In this document: positions 31,996 through 48,961 of the stretch, in pieces
Numbering within the stretch: the stretch's first letter is position 1
Layout: every line of letters starts with the position of its first letter
NCBI RefSeq assembly: GCF_000299895.1
Contig: NZ_AMRG01000009.1
Location: 1 to 64,000, forward strand
Source: Idiomarina xiamenensis 10-D-4
GTDB lineage: Bacteria; Pseudomonadota; Gammaproteobacteria; Enterobacterales; Alteromonadaceae
Direction of reading: 5' to 3'
Length of the DNA: 64,000 nt
The notes under the pieces: generated by a model
Told to the model about the DNA's origin: nothing
Databases searched by the model: none
What the model saw: only the letters and a program-made list of their open reading frames with translations
Program-made: the position numbers and the translations under genes

Positions 31996-33384
31996 GTGAA
32001 TAATTCGCTTTGGCAACAATGCACAGAACGTTTGCAAGGTGAATTGTCGACGCAGCATTTTAACACCTGGATCCGGCCGCTACAGGCGGAGCAAAACGAC
32101 GAAACCCTAGTCTTGTTTGCGCCCAACAGTTATGTCGTCGATTGGGTTAAAGATAAGTATCTGAATTTGATCAATGATTACTTGTCGGAGATCTGTGCCG
32201 ATAAAGCTCCCAGTATTTCTTTACAGGTAGGGGGGATTTCCAGCGCTAGCCAAGCTACGGTGGGTCATGCCTCGATTAACAGCCAGGCGCGTAAGTCTCC
32301 TTGGGATCAAGCTGGATCGCGACAACACAGTCCGAGCACACCGACCGCAGTAGAAGCGACTTTTGAAAGTAATGTTCATCCTGAGTATACCTTTGACAAC
32401 TTTGTTGAGGGTAAATCTAATCAGCTAGCTCGCGCCGCTGCCATTCAAGTGTCGGAAAACCCCGGCGGTGTTTATAACCCACTGTTTGTATACGGTGGCA
32501 CGGGTTTAGGTAAGACCCACTTGTTGCATGCCGTCGGTAACGGCATTTTGGCGCACAAGAAAAACGCAAAAGTGTTTTATATGCGAGCCGAGCGTTTTGT
32601 TCAGGATATGGTTAACGCGATAAAGAATAACTCGATTAACGAGTTTAAGCGCTATTACCGCTCGGTCGATGCATTGTTAATCGACGATATTCATTTCTTT
32701 GCTAATAAAAAGGGTTCTCAAGAAGAATTCTTTCATACTTTCAATGCCTTACTCGAAGGCAATCAACAAATTATCATGACTAGCGACCTCTATCCGAAAG
32801 AAATTGAAGGTGTCGAGGACCGTTTGAAGTCGCGTTTCGGTTGGGGACTGACTATCGCTATAGAGCCACCCGAATTAGAAACGCGGGTGGCGATTTTGAT
32901 TCGTAAGGCGCAAGAGCGCGGTTTGCAGTTACCTCACGAAGTGGCATTTTTTATCGCTAAACGTTTGCGTTCTAACGTGCGTGAATTAGAGGGTGCGTTA
33001 AATCGGGTTGCCGCTAATGTTAATTTGACCGGGCGTGCCATCACTATCGACTTTGTACGTGAAGCACTGCGCGATCTCATCGCTGCGCAAGAAAAGTTAG
33101 TTACCGTGGAAAATATTCAGAAGACGGTGGCTGAATACTACAATATCAAGATGGCTGACTTGCTGTCTAAACGACGCAGCCGCTCGGTAGCCAGACCGCG
33201 ACAATTAGCGATGGCGTTAGCCAAAGAACTGACCAATCATAGTTTGCCAGAAATCGGCGATGCTTTTGGTGGCCGTGACCATACAACGGTTTTGCATGCG
33301 TGTCGTAAAATCCAAGAATTAAAAGACGCGCAACATGATATAAAAGAAGACTACAGAAATTTAATCAGGACGCTTTCGTCTTAA
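31996..33384 (+). CDS. dnaA: Chromosomal replication initiator DnaA
   Basis: DnaA opens oriC. 462 residues: an N-terminal DnaB/DiaA-binding domain ([27 protein letters not shown]), a variable linker, then the AAA+ domain with Walker [10 protein letters not shown] (about 166-174) and Walker [10 protein letters not shown]. The DNA-binding domain includes the signature [19 protein letters not shown]. The start is GTG with TAGGAGAAGGG upstream. It leads the dnaA-dnaN-recF-gyrB unit and lies 15.6 kb from oriC. Confidence 0.98.
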   Translation: MNNSLWQQCTERLQGELSTQHFNTWIRPLQAEQNDETLVLFAPNSYVVDWVKDKYLNLINDYLSEICADKAPSISLQVGGISSASQATVGHASINSQARKSPWDQAGSRQHSPSTPTAVEATFESNVHPEYTFDNFVEGKSNQLARAAAIQVSENPGGVYNPLFVYGGTGLGKTHLLHAVGNGILAHKKNAKVFYMRAERFVQDMVNAIKNNSINEFKRYYRSVDALLIDDIHFFANKKGSQEEFFHTFNALLEGNQQIIMTSDLYPKEIEGVEDRLKSRFGWGLTIAIEPPELETRVAILIRKAQERGLQLPHEVAFFIAKRLRSNVRELEGALNRVAANVNLTGRAITIDFVREALRDLIAAQEKLVTVENIQKTVAEYYNIKMADLLSKRRSRSVARPRQLAMALAKELTNHSLPEIGDAFGGRDHTTVLHACRKIQELKDAQHDIKEDYRNLIRTLSS

Positions 33385-33410
33385 TCGGACTGCGATAAGG
33401 GATCGTGCAC

Positions 33411-34510
33411 ATGAAATTTTCCATCAGCCGTGATGCGTTTTTGAAGCCTCTGCAAGTGGTTAGCGGGGCCGTGGAACGTCGACATACACTACCTATTTTA
33501 GCCAATGTCTTGATTCGTGCTGAGCAGGATCAGATCCGTTTGACCGGGACCGATTTAGAGGTCGAGCTGGTTTCTACGGTTACCAGTGGCGCCACCGAGC
33601 CGGGCAATATTACCGTACCGGCAAAAAAGCTACTGGATATCATCCGTAGCTTACCTGATGGTGCGCCTATTGAGTTTTCTGCGTCGGAGGAGCGAGCCAC
33701 TATCCGCAGTGGGCGCAGTCGTTTTACGTTAAGCACTTTACCCGCCGCTGACTTTCCCAATATTGAAGATTGGGAGAGTGATATTAATTTGGTGATAGAG
33801 CAGGGTGTACTGAAATCGGTAATGGAACGCACGCATTTTTCTATGGCTAATCAAGATGTGCGTTATTATTTGAATGGCATGTTGTTTGAGACCGATAGCG
33901 CGCTGCTACGTACGGTCGCCACCGACGGCCACCGTTTGGCGATGAGTAGTTGTTCATTAGGGCAAACTAATGTGCCGCAGCGGCAAGTGATTGTACCGCG
34001 TAAAGGTGTGATGGAATTGTTGCGCTTACTAGACGATAGCGATGCTGAAGCGACGCTGGCGATTGGTAACAATCACATTCGCATTGAAACCGGTGGTTTA
34101 TCGTTTACCAGTAAATTGGTTGATGGGCGTTTTCCTGACTATCGCCGAGTGTTGCCTTCGGGCGGTGATAAGGTGGTGTTGGCAGACCGAGATTTGTTAC
34201 GTCAGGCTTTTGTACGTGCGTCAATTTTGTCGAATGAGAAGTTTCGTGGTGTGCGTTTAAATCTAGCCTCGGGTGAGCTGTGTATTACGGCTAATAACCC
34301 AGAACAAGAGCAAGCCGAAGAAGTGATCGAAGTCGACTATCAGGGTGACTCGTTGGAAATCGGTTTTAACGTCAGCTATTTGCTCGATGTGCTCAATAAT
34401 ATTGAGAGTGAGCAAGTTCGTATTACGTTAGCTGATTCGAATAGTAGTGCTCTGGTCGAGAGCACGCTGGACGATTCGTCGTTATACGTTGTGATGCCAA
34501 TGCGCCTTTA

Positions 34511-34511
<1 letters not shown>
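33411..34511 (+). CDS. dnaN: DNA polymerase III beta sliding clamp
   Basis: The ring-shaped clamp that holds polymerase III on DNA. It starts MKFSISRDAFLKPLQVVSGAVERRHTLPILANVL and ends YVVMPMRL, both typical. The ATG at 33411 gives 366 residues, the usual length, and sits 9 bases after AAGGG. A GTG two codons upstream is too close to that site. The stop codon overlaps the recF start (TAATG). Confidence 0.98.
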
Positions 34512-38036
<3,525 letters not shown>

Positions 38037-38060
38037 TTATCGCCATTTACTGGCTAATAC

Positions 38061-38090
38061 GAAAAAGGGGCTACCCGCTGGGTAGATCCT
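38061..38090. terminator. Bidirectional terminator between gyrB and the Cys-rich protein gene
   Basis: CTACCC (38071-38076) and GGGTAG (38080-38085) form a stem extended by AAGG/CCTT. On the minus strand it is followed by CCCCTTTTTC, so it should end the 38090 gene best. It may also serve gyrB. Confidence 0.55.
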
Positions 38091-38734
38091 TAATTAGGCG
38101 AGCAGCTACTGCCACATCCCGCACAACGACTACCGCAGCATTTCAGCATTCTCCCTGAGTTATCGGCACAGAGAACACTACAGCAACTTTTCTCATCACC
38201 GCCTATGCTAATAGCACCATCACCGAATGTTTGGTAATCGCTAGATGTGTCCTTTTCACAGGTGTTGATATCAGTTTCTATATCAACGGGTTTAGCCACG
38301 AACTCGATATAGCCATCGTCACCGGTACTTAACGATACGGTCTGATTCAGTTTTGCTAAGGCTTCCACATCATTAATAATTACCCAGCGACGGCTTTTCT
38401 TATCCCATTGTAATACTTGAGTTTTAACGAAGAACTCTTGGTCGCTTTTGGTGCCAGTCATTAATCTTAATTCGACAGTGGGAAAGGGGCTGTCGTTAGG
38501 TTCTACAAAGGTGACAGTCGCCTCTTTGCCAGCCACGACGGTGACGGTTGGGTCGAATATTCGACCGTCATTCATCACGATTTTAGCTGCTACCTCAAAG
38601 CCATCACGTTGCATCGTTGTGCTGCCTGTTTCTTTGGCGTAGCCTATCTGACTCCATAACAATTGCCCTGTCGATAACAGTAGCGCTACACACAGACATT
38701 GTTGAAATCGTTTAAAAAGAGGAAGGTCAAACAT
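38090..38734 (-). CDS. Exported Cys-rich protein of unknown function
   Basis: 214 residues, not recognised. An N-terminal hydrophobic segment (CLCVALLLSTGQLLW) suggests export. The middle (FEVAAKIVMNDGRIFDPTVTVVAGKEATVTF...VELRLMTG) looks like a beta-rich domain. The last 56 residues hold nine cysteines (159, 184, 185, 189, 199, 200, 204, 207, 211), including SCCSVLC and KCCGSRCAGCGSSC. Such a tail could bind metal or form disulfides. It is a single-gene unit with a good AAGGAG site, convergent with gyrB. Confidence 0.75.
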   Translation of the reverse strand: MFDLPLFKRFQQCLCVALLLSTGQLLWSQIGYAKETGSTTMQRDGFEVAAKIVMNDGRIFDPTVTVVAGKEATVTFVEPNDSPFPTVELRLMTGTKSDQEFFVKTQVLQWDKKSRRWVIINDVEALAKLNQTVSLSTGDDGYIEFVAKPVDIETDINTCEKDTSSDYQTFGDGAISIGGDEKSCCSVLCADNSGRMLKCCGSRCAGCGSSCSPN

Positions 38735-38833
38735 AGGGCTAGCTCCTTTCGTTGGTGAACGAATATGAGCATAGCAAAGGCCATCGTTAGCGATTATTTA
38801 TGGTACAAACACAACGATAGTGTCGACTAACGG

Positions 38834-38863
38834 CCATTAAAAAGGCCGCACTGGTGCGGCCTT
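38834..38863 (-). terminator. Rho-independent terminator of glyQS
   Basis: A 9-bp GC-rich stem (38842-38850 with 38855-38863) and a four-base loop are followed on the minus strand by TTTTTAATGG, 21 bp past the glyS stop. Confidence 0.85.
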
Positions 38864-38884
38864 AAACGGGTAAGCGAAGCGCGA

Positions 38885-40951
38885 TTACTGTAATAGCGAA
38901 ATATCGGCAATTTGCAGGAAGGCTTGCCGCAATTGATTTAACAAGGCCTGGCGATTCTGACGAATCGCGGCGTCGTCATCGTTAACCATGACGTTGTCAA
39001 AAAACGCATCAATACTATCACGTAGCTCAGCCAGCGCCTTCAACGCGACCGTGTAGTTGCCCGCGGCCACTGCAGGGGTCACTATCGCCTCAACCGCCGT
39101 TAATTGTTCGGCTAGATGCTTTTCTTGTGGCGCAACCAACAATTGACTATCGACTTGTTGCGGTAACTCGCCGTCAAGCTTCGCTAGAATGTTGCTGACG
39201 CGTTTATTCGCAGCAGCTAAGCTAGCAGCTTGCTCCAAGCCTCTAAACTCGCTCACGGCTCTCACTCGCGCATCAATGTCTGCTGGGCGTGTCGGACGGT
39301 TTGCTAGTACCGCCTGAATTACGTCAACCGCGATACCTTGTTCCTGATACCAGGGACGGCAACGACTCAAGACAAACTCGACCACTTGCTCAACGGTATC
39401 CTTATTGGTCAAGCGTTCGCCAAAACCGTCGCGTGCGTCTTGTACTAAATCCCGCAAATCTAAAGCCAGCGGTGTTTCGGCGATAATGCGCAACAGCCCA
39501 ATAGCCGCCCGACGTAGCGCAAAGGGGTCGCGGTCACCTTTAGGCACCTGACCGATGCCAAAAATACCGACTAGCGTATCCAATTTATCGGCTAAGGCGA
39601 CCGCCGCACCGGCGGCGCTAGTGGGCAGCACATCGCCGGAAAAGCGCGGTAGATAATGCTCGTAAATAGCGCTAGCAACCGCTTCGCCTTCGCCATCATG
39701 ACGAGCGTAGTGCATACCCATCACGCCTTGGGTCTCTGGAAACTCAGACACCATTTGCGTGGCTAAATCGGCCTTCGCCAGTAACCCTGCGCGTGTTGCC
39801 ACACTGGCATCGGTCTGCATACGAGAGGCAATCTTTCCCGCCAGCGCACTAATGCGTTCGCATTTGTCGGCCATCGAGCCCAATTGCTTCTGGAACAGAA
39901 CATTAGCTAAGTCTTGCAAACGGCTTTCTAGACGATGTTTTTTATCGCTATTAAAAAAGAACTGAGCGTCGGCTAGGCGTGGTGTAACAACGCGTTCGTT
40001 ACCCGCAATAATTTGGCTGGCATCGTGACTCTCAATATTGGTCACGAAGATAAAGCGCGGTAGCAACTGACCGTTCTCGTCTTCTAACGGAAAGTAACGT
40101 TGGTCGTCCTTCATAGTAACAATCAACGGTTCTTTCGGTACATCAAGAAAGTCCTTCGAGAAGCTGGCATCTAACACTACCGGCCACTCCACCAGCGCGG
40201 TGACTTCTTCCAACAACTCGGCGTCGGGCGCAATTCGACCTGCTAACTCGGCGGCTCGCGCGGCGATAGCGTCGGCAATCTTTTTTTGCCGTTTAGCAAA
40301 GTCGGCAATCACATAGGCATCGTGTAAGGCCGTCTCGTAATCATCGGCATGTTGCAGTTCAAAACCTTGCGGGCTATGAAAACGATGGCCTTGAATATGA
40401 CGTGCGCTAGCGATACCAAGCGCTGTACCAGCGATCAACTGGTCGCCGTACAGCAGCGTATAGGTATGGACGGGACGAATAAACTGGGCGTCGCTATCAC
40501 CCCAGCGCATCGGCTTGGGGATCGGCAGTTGTTTCAGCGCTTGCTCGACAATCTCAGGCAATAGCTCAGACAACGTTTGACCTTTCACTTCAGCTTTGTG
40601 AAGTAACCACTCACCTTTGTCGGAGCTCAGGCGTTCTGCTTGGTCGACAGTAATACCCTTGGAGCGAGCCCAACCTTCAGCGGCCTTTGTCGGCTTGCCC
40701 TCGGCATCAAAAGCGACGTCGACTGACGGGCCGCGTTTCTCGACAACTTTATCGGCCTGCTGCTCGGCTAATGATTCGATGTAAACGGCTAAGCGGCGCG
40801 GCGTAGCATAGGGTTTAACTTGGCCATGTGTTAACTCAGCCTGTTGCAAGCCACTGACGACCGCGTTGCTGAAACTCTCGCTTAACTGTTTTAGTGCTTT
40901 CGGTGGCAGCTCTTCGGTGCCCAGCTCGATCAATAAATTCTGTTGGCGCAT
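38885..40951 (-). CDS. glyS: Glycine-tRNA ligase beta subunit
   Basis: Subunit of the alpha2beta2 glycyl-tRNA synthetase. It has 688 residues, normal for the family, and begins [16 protein letters not shown], the family signature. The central region contains [26 protein letters not shown] and [31 protein letters not shown]. It is coupled to glyQ by a TGATG stop-start overlap. Confidence 0.97.
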   Translation of the reverse strand: MRQQNLLIELGTEELPPKALKQLSESFSNAVVSGLQQAELTHGQVKPYATPRRLAVYIESLAEQQADKVVEKRGPSVDVAFDAEGKPTKAAEGWARSKGITVDQAERLSSDKGEWLLHKAEVKGQTLSELLPEIVEQALKQLPIPKPMRWGDSDAQFIRPVHTYTLLYGDQLIAGTALGIASARHIQGHRFHSPQGFELQHADDYETALHDAYVIADFAKRQKKIADAIAARAAELAGRIAPDAELLEEVTALVEWPVVLDASFSKDFLDVPKEPLIVTMKDDQRYFPLEDENGQLLPRFIFVTNIESHDASQIIAGNERVVTPRLADAQFFFNSDKKHRLESRLQDLANVLFQKQLGSMADKCERISALAGKIASRMQTDASVATRAGLLAKADLATQMVSEFPETQGVMGMHYARHDGEGEAVASAIYEHYLPRFSGDVLPTSAAGAAVALADKLDTLVGIFGIGQVPKGDRDPFALRRAAIGLLRIIAETPLALDLRDLVQDARDGFGERLTNKDTVEQVVEFVLSRCRPWYQEQGIAVDVIQAVLANRPTRPADIDARVRAVSEFRGLEQAASLAAANKRVSNILAKLDGELPQQVDSQLLVAPQEKHLAEQLTAVEAIVTPAVAAGNYTVALKALAELRDSIDAFFDNVMVNDDDAAIRQNRQALLNQLRQAFLQIADISLLQ

Positions 40952-41874
40952 CAGTCAACTCCTTTGGTCGTCGCGGCGTTACCACACAGTGGAAAACCCA
41001 AGCCTTCACGGGCGGCATAATAGGCTTCGGCACAAGCCTTGGCCATGGTTCTGACGCGCAAGATATAACGCTGCCGTTCTGTTACCGAAATGGCATGCCG
41101 AGCATCAAGCAAGTTAAAGGCATGTGAGGCCTTCATCACTTGTTCGTAAGCCGGTAATGGGAGGTTCTTTTCAATCAGCAGTTGGCACTCTTTCTCGCAC
41201 TCGTCAAAGCGACCAAAAAGCACGTCGACGGCGGCGTATTCAAAGTTATAAGTGGACTGCTCAACTTCGTTCTGATGAAACACGTCACCGTATAAAATTT
41301 TGCCCCGAGGACCGTCGGTCCAGACTAAATCGTAGATGCTATCGACGCCCTGAATATACATCGCTAAGCGTTCCAGACCGTAGGTGATTTCGCCAGCGAC
41401 GGGCTTACACTCCAAGCCACCCACCTGTTGGAAGTAAGTGAATTGTGTCACTTCCATACCGTTTAACCAGATCTCCCAGCCTAAGCCCCAAGCGCCCAGA
41501 GTGGGGGATTCCCAGTTGTCTTCTACAAAGCGAATATCGTGCACCAACGGATCAAAGCCGAGTAGCTTTAACGAGCCCAAGTAAAGCTCCTGAATATTCT
41601 CGGGAGAGGGCTTTAACATCACCTGAAACTGATAATAATGTTGTAAGCGATTCGGGTTTTCGCCGTAGCGACCATCGGTCGGCCGGCGACAGGGCTGTAC
41701 ATAGGCAAAACTGGCCGGTTCGGGGCCAATCGCACGCAAGAAGGTCATCGGATGAAAGGTACCAGCGCCGACTTCCATATCTAACGGTTGTACTACGGCA
41801 CAGCCTTGCTGCGCCCAATAATCTTGGAGGGCTAAAATGAGACCCTGAAAGGTTTTGACATCGTATTTGGCCAT
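40951..41874 (-). CDS. glyQ: Glycine-tRNA ligase alpha subunit
   Basis: Catalytic class II core of glycyl-tRNA synthetase, which forms glycyl-adenylate. The sequence [46 protein letters not shown] is highly typical. Starting at 41874 (MAKYDV) gives 307 residues, near the usual 300. The open frame extends eleven codons further without a ribosome-binding site. Divergent from tag. Confidence 0.97.
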   Translation of the reverse strand: MAKYDVKTFQGLILALQDYWAQQGCAVVQPLDMEVGAGTFHPMTFLRAIGPEPASFAYVQPCRRPTDGRYGENPNRLQHYYQFQVMLKPSPENIQELYLGSLKLLGFDPLVHDIRFVEDNWESPTLGAWGLGWEIWLNGMEVTQFTYFQQVGGLECKPVAGEITYGLERLAMYIQGVDSIYDLVWTDGPRGKILYGDVFHQNEVEQSTYNFEYAAVDVLFGRFDECEKECQLLIEKNLPLPAYEQVMKASHAFNLLDARHAISVTERQRYILRVRTMAKACAEAYYAAREGLGFPLCGNAATTKGVD

Positions 41875-41981
41875 TGCTAAATCTCGATTTTTCCGGTGAA
41901 ACGGCAATTTGGCGTTGATTATAACCCTTGTGCGGCGTAGGTTATAGGGCTAAACCCCGATTCATCAGATTTGTTGCCAGA

Positions 41982-42581
41982 ATGTCACAAGATCACCTTA
42001 GTCGCTGTGGTTGGTGCGGTGATAGCGCCGATTATCAGGCTTATCACGACCACGTTTGGGGACGGCCAGTAGCCGCTAGCCAAGAGCTATTTGAGAAGCT
42101 CTGCTTAGATGGTCAACAGGCAGGTTTAAGTTGGATAACCATTTTGCGTAAGCAGCAGGGATACCGCGACGCCTATTGCCAGTTTGACCCGGCCGCCATC
42201 GTTCAGATGCCCAATCAGCAACGAGAAAAGCTCATTGAAAACCCTGAAATCATTCGTAATAAATTGAAAATAAAATCAATTTTTCAGAATGCTGAAGCCT
42301 ATTTGCGGTTGCAGGACGAGGGTATCGACTTTAATCAGTACCTTTGGTCATTTAGCGATGGTCAGCCGCGGATTCATCGCTGGCAGCAACTGAGTCAGGT
42401 GCCAGTCTATGACGATGTTGCTGAAAAGATGTCTAAGGCATTGAAAAAAAGAGGCTTTAACTTCGTGGGACCGACCATCTGTTACGCTTTTATGCAAGCG
42501 GTAGGAATGGTTAACGACCACTTAGTCGATTGTCATTGTTATGCCGATGTGTGTCAGCAGGCAGAACAGTTTACCCTGTAG
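41982..42581 (+). CDS. tag: DNA-3-methyladenine glycosylase I
   Basis: Tag removes 3-methyladenine from alkylated DNA. 199 residues from the ATG at 41982. Cys and His of RCGWCG and YHDHVWG near the N-terminus form the zinc snap with C-terminal ligands (DCHCYADV). KLCLDGQQAGLSWITILRKQQGYRDAY and GFNFVGPTICYAFMQAVGMVNDH are family hallmarks. The open frame reaches 41928, but homology starts near MSQDHLSRCGW. No clear ribosome-binding site is present. Confidence 0.93.
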   Translation: MSQDHLSRCGWCGDSADYQAYHDHVWGRPVAASQELFEKLCLDGQQAGLSWITILRKQQGYRDAYCQFDPAAIVQMPNQQREKLIENPEIIRNKLKIKSIFQNAEAYLRLQDEGIDFNQYLWSFSDGQPRIHRWQQLSQVPVYDDVAEKMSKALKKRGFNFVGPTICYAFMQAVGMVNDHLVDCHCYADVCQQAEQFTL

Positions 42582-42652
42582 AGTCCGTCATCACATTGCT
42601 TTAAAATGCTCAGCACCATTACTCTCAATCAACCAGAACAGCGATAGTAACC

Positions 42653-43135
42653 ATGATAGAAATTGTTCTTGCCGATTATCAAAATCCCCGTCACCGTCAA
42701 GCGCTTACTGCCATGCTAGATGATTATGCGCGGGATCCGATGGGCGGTGGTGAGCCTATTAGTGACGACGTTCGTGAGCGTTTAGTGGATGAAATGGCCA
42801 AGCGTGAGCATGTCTTTTCTTTACTGGCGTTTGACGACAATCAAGCGGTAGCTATTGCTAATTGTGTCGAGGGCTTCTCGACTTTTGCTGCGGCGCCGGT
42901 GATGAATATTCATGATATTGCGGTGGTTAAAACGCATCGTGGACAAGGGATTGCACAACGTTTGTTAAGCGAAGTACGTACTCTGGCGGAGTTCCGTGGT
43001 TGCTGCAAATTAACGTTGGAGGTGCTGGCCGGTAATGAAGTGGCGAAAAGTGCTTACCAACGCTTTGGTTTTAAACCGTATCAACTCGACGACGCTTACG
43101 GCCGCGCCGAGTTTTGGCAGTGTTATTTGAATTAG
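42653..43135 (+). CDS. GNAT-family N-acetyltransferase
   Basis: 160 residues with the acetyl-CoA loop of the GNAT fold: DIAVVKTHRGQGIAQRLLSEV (Q/RxxGxG/A type) followed by LTLEVLAGNEVAKSAYQRFGF. The acceptor is unknown; small molecules or protein N-termini are possible. It follows tag by 71 bp and is convergent with tusA. Confidence 0.88.
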   Translation: MIEIVLADYQNPRHRQALTAMLDDYARDPMGGGEPISDDVRERLVDEMAKREHVFSLLAFDDNQAVAIANCVEGFSTFAAAPVMNIHDIAVVKTHRGQGIAQRLLSEVRTLAEFRGCCKLTLEVLAGNEVAKSAYQRFGFKPYQLDDAYGRAEFWQCYLN

Positions 43136-43148
43136 CCAGTCCTGATGA

Positions 43149-43391
43149 TCATGCCAAGCCCTTACGAATGACGTAGCGGTACGGCGGGTGCGCTGTGGCA
43201 GAGAATTCCAAGCGGTGGTCCATGAAGCGACAAAAGCTAGGAATGTCGCGTGTAGTGGCTGGATCGTCGGCGATAATCTCTAAACTATCGCCGTCTTGCA
43301 TTTGCCGTATTTTCAAACGGATCATCATTACCGGCTCGGGGCAGCGTAGGCCTAAGGTATCTAATTGTTCGTCCGCCGCTTGCGTAAACAT
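43149..43391 (-). CDS. tusA: Sulfur carrier protein TusA
   Basis: TusA takes sulfur from IscS toward 2-thiouridine of tRNA and other targets. 80 residues with the signature [22 protein letters not shown]. The sulfur-carrying Cys is Cys17. AAAGG precedes the ATG. It follows the fadA terminator on the same strand. Confidence 0.94.
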   Translation of the reverse strand: MFTQAADEQLDTLGLRCPEPVMMIRLKIRQMQDGDSLEIIADDPATTRDIPSFCRFMDHRLEFSATAHPPYRYVIRKGLA

Positions 43392-43415
43392 CGCTGAAAA
43401 CCTTTCTTTATCGAA

Positions 43416-43456
43416 TAAAAAAGCCGCTCCGGCAAAAACGCGGGAGCGGCTGGCGA
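43416..43456 (-). terminator. Rho-independent terminator of fadBA
   Basis: AGCCGCTCC (43422-43430) pairs perfectly with GGAGCGGCT (43443-43451). On the minus strand it is followed by six T. It lies 37 bp past fadA. Confidence 0.85.
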
Positions 43457-43487
43457 TTTTTTCGGCAAAGGTGACGCTATGGAGTCA

Positions 43488-46816
<3,329 letters not shown>

Positions 46817-46834
46817 GTTGGGTCTCCCACGATT

Positions 46835-46850
46835 TCCAGTAGTTACTGGA
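46835..46850. promoter_or_regulatory. Palindrome upstream of fadBA, possible operator
   Basis: TCCAGTA-GT-TACTGGA has perfect 7-bp arms 18 bp upstream of the fadB start. It resembles neither the FadR nor the PsrA site that I know. It could be an operator for a fatty acid regulator, or a leader hairpin. Confidence 0.35.
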
Positions 46851-46946
46851 GGTTACTGATTCTTTGTTAGCTTTCGGTTATGGTAGACAGAGTTTGGCGC
46901 GAAAGCTGTCACTTTTCAATGACTATTTAAACATGCGTTTGAATAT

Positions 46947-48903
46947 ATGAAAGTATTTGTTCAGGCATTACTCATTTTTAGTTGTATGGTCAGCTTTACG
47001 GCTGTTGCCGATAGCGACTCGGTGCAGTTTGATAGCGAACCATACAGTACAGAGCAGGCGGCCATACGCGGTCAGCAACGGGCGTTATTCGAAAAGGCAG
47101 AATACGCCGCCAAACGCGGCCGTATGCTGGAATATCAGCGCTTGTTACAGCAATTAGACGACTACCCGCTGACGCCTTATTTGGAGCTTATCCGCTTACA
47201 GCGGGTCGGTTATTTGGCCAATGAAGACCGCGTTGTGGCGTTTTTAGAGCAGTATCAAGGCTCGCCGCTGGATTGGCAGTTGCGCGGTCGCTGGCTTGAT
47301 TATTTAGCTAAAAAAGACGAGGGTGAGCGCTTTTTGCGTGATTTTCGTCAGCCCGGGTCGACCGAACACCAATGTCTTTATCTGACTTATCAGCACCAGC
47401 AAGGCATAGACGCGGCCACCTTCAATACAGCGGTAAAAAACTTATGGCTGCACGGCGAATCGTTGCCCTCCGAGTGTGATCCGGTGTTTGCGCTCTGGCG
47501 AGAACAGCAGCAATTAACGCCGGCGCTGGTATGGCAGCGTATACAGCTGGCCGCAGAGGGCGGTAGCCACTCCCTTATCCCATATTTACAAGGGCTTTTA
47601 CCGGAACCGCAACGTTATTTGGCTGACCGCTATTACGAGGTGCGTCGTGATCCTAGTCAAGTGAGTCATCTGCAGCGTTATCCGGGTCAGTTTCCCGAAC
47701 AAGAAGCTGAAATCATTACCTATGCGTTACGTCGGTTAATCTGGCGCGATCCTGATTTAGCTTTAGAAACGTTTAAACAAGCAGCCCGTAAAGTTGCTTT
47801 TAGTTATGAACAGCGGCAACGTATTTATGATGCCTTTGCGGTGGCGCTGAGTGTCGAAGAACATCCGCAAGCCTTAGTTTGGCAACAACGCATTCCGCCG
47901 GAAAACCTGTCGGAACGAGTTTTACAATGGCGTTTAGCGGAGCTGCTACGGCAGCAGGATTATGCCGGTTTATTACAGTTGATCGGGCGTTTACCGAGTA
48001 CTGTGCAACAAGGCAATATATGGCGTTACTGGCGTGCCCGAGCACTGGAACAGGAGGGCGACCCCTTAGCTGCACAAGGGCTGTTCATGGATTTAGCCGA
48101 CGAACGGCATTATTACGGTTTCTTGGCAGCCGCTTGGTTAAAACAACCGGTCAGTTTGGCGCAGGACCCCATACAGGTGGCGCCCACTGTGTTACGCAAG
48201 ATTGTTAACATGCCCGCGGCACAGCGCGCCTACGAATTTTTGCAGTTAGAACGGCCGGTGGCGGCGCGCCGCGAATGGCAATATTTGCTTTCGCAGTTGT
48301 CGGTGAGTGAGCAGCAGGCTGCCGCGATTGTCGCTAATCAATGGGGTTGGCACGATCAGGCTATTTTCGGTTTGGCGCAGGCTGGCTACTATGACGCCGT
48401 TAAGATCCGCTTTCCGTTAGCCTATTATGATGATTTACGGCGGGGCGCCGAACAAGGATGTTAACTGGGCATTAGCTATTACTCGTCGGGAAAGTGCGTT
48501 TCGTAATGATGCTTATTCGAGTGCCGGGGCGCGCGGGCTGATGCAAATACTACCGAGTACCGCTAAGTATTTGCATAAAAAGTCGGTGTCGCGGCTGGAA
48601 CTGCATAATCCGAGTTTGAATACGCGCTTAGGCACCGCTTATCTGGGGGATTTAAAAGCGCGTATGAACGGTAATTGGGTGTTAGCGACCGCCAGTTATA
48701 ACGCGGGGTACTACCGTGTACGAGATTGGTTACCGGACCAGCCGATGCCCTTAGACATTTGGATTGAGCTGGTGCCTTATCACGAAACTCGCGATTATTT
48801 GAAAGCGGTGTTAGCGTATCAGCAGATTTATCAATTAATTAATGGTGGTAACGAGAACATCTTTGATGCCTTGGTCGAGATGACCATTAGCAAACAGGAT
48901 TAA
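46947..48903 (+). pseudogene. slt: Soluble lytic murein transglycosylase, frameshifted
   Basis: Two overlapping frames together make a Slt70-type enzyme of about 650 residues. The first (46947-48464, 505 codons) has a signal peptide (ALLIFSCMVSFTAVA) and the alpha-helical ring domain, and stops just after RFPLAYYDDLRR. The second (48427-48903) carries the lysozyme-like catalytic domain: the catalytic Glu in ALAITRRESAF, then GARGLMQILPSTA and ATASYNAGYYRV. The break is one extra base, most simply in the GGGG run at 48442-48445. With GGG the frame reads on as LRRAPNKDVNWALAITRRESAF. Without correction no single product has both the export signal and the active site. Sequencing error is not excluded. 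Confidence 0.85.
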
Positions 48904-48961
48904 TCGTGAAAAACCTGATTTGGCGACCCTGATGTAAACAACATAAGGCGAGGGCAGCGCG

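Noticed and set aside
43416-43456. Long GC-rich inverted repeat as an insertion-sequence end
   Set aside because: Its loop size, T-run and position just past fadA fit a rho-independent terminator, and no transposase is near.
48427-48464. Programmed ribosomal frameshift in slt
   Set aside because: No slippery heptamer or downstream pseudoknot is evident, and Slt is not known to use frameshifting. An indel in the G run is simpler.
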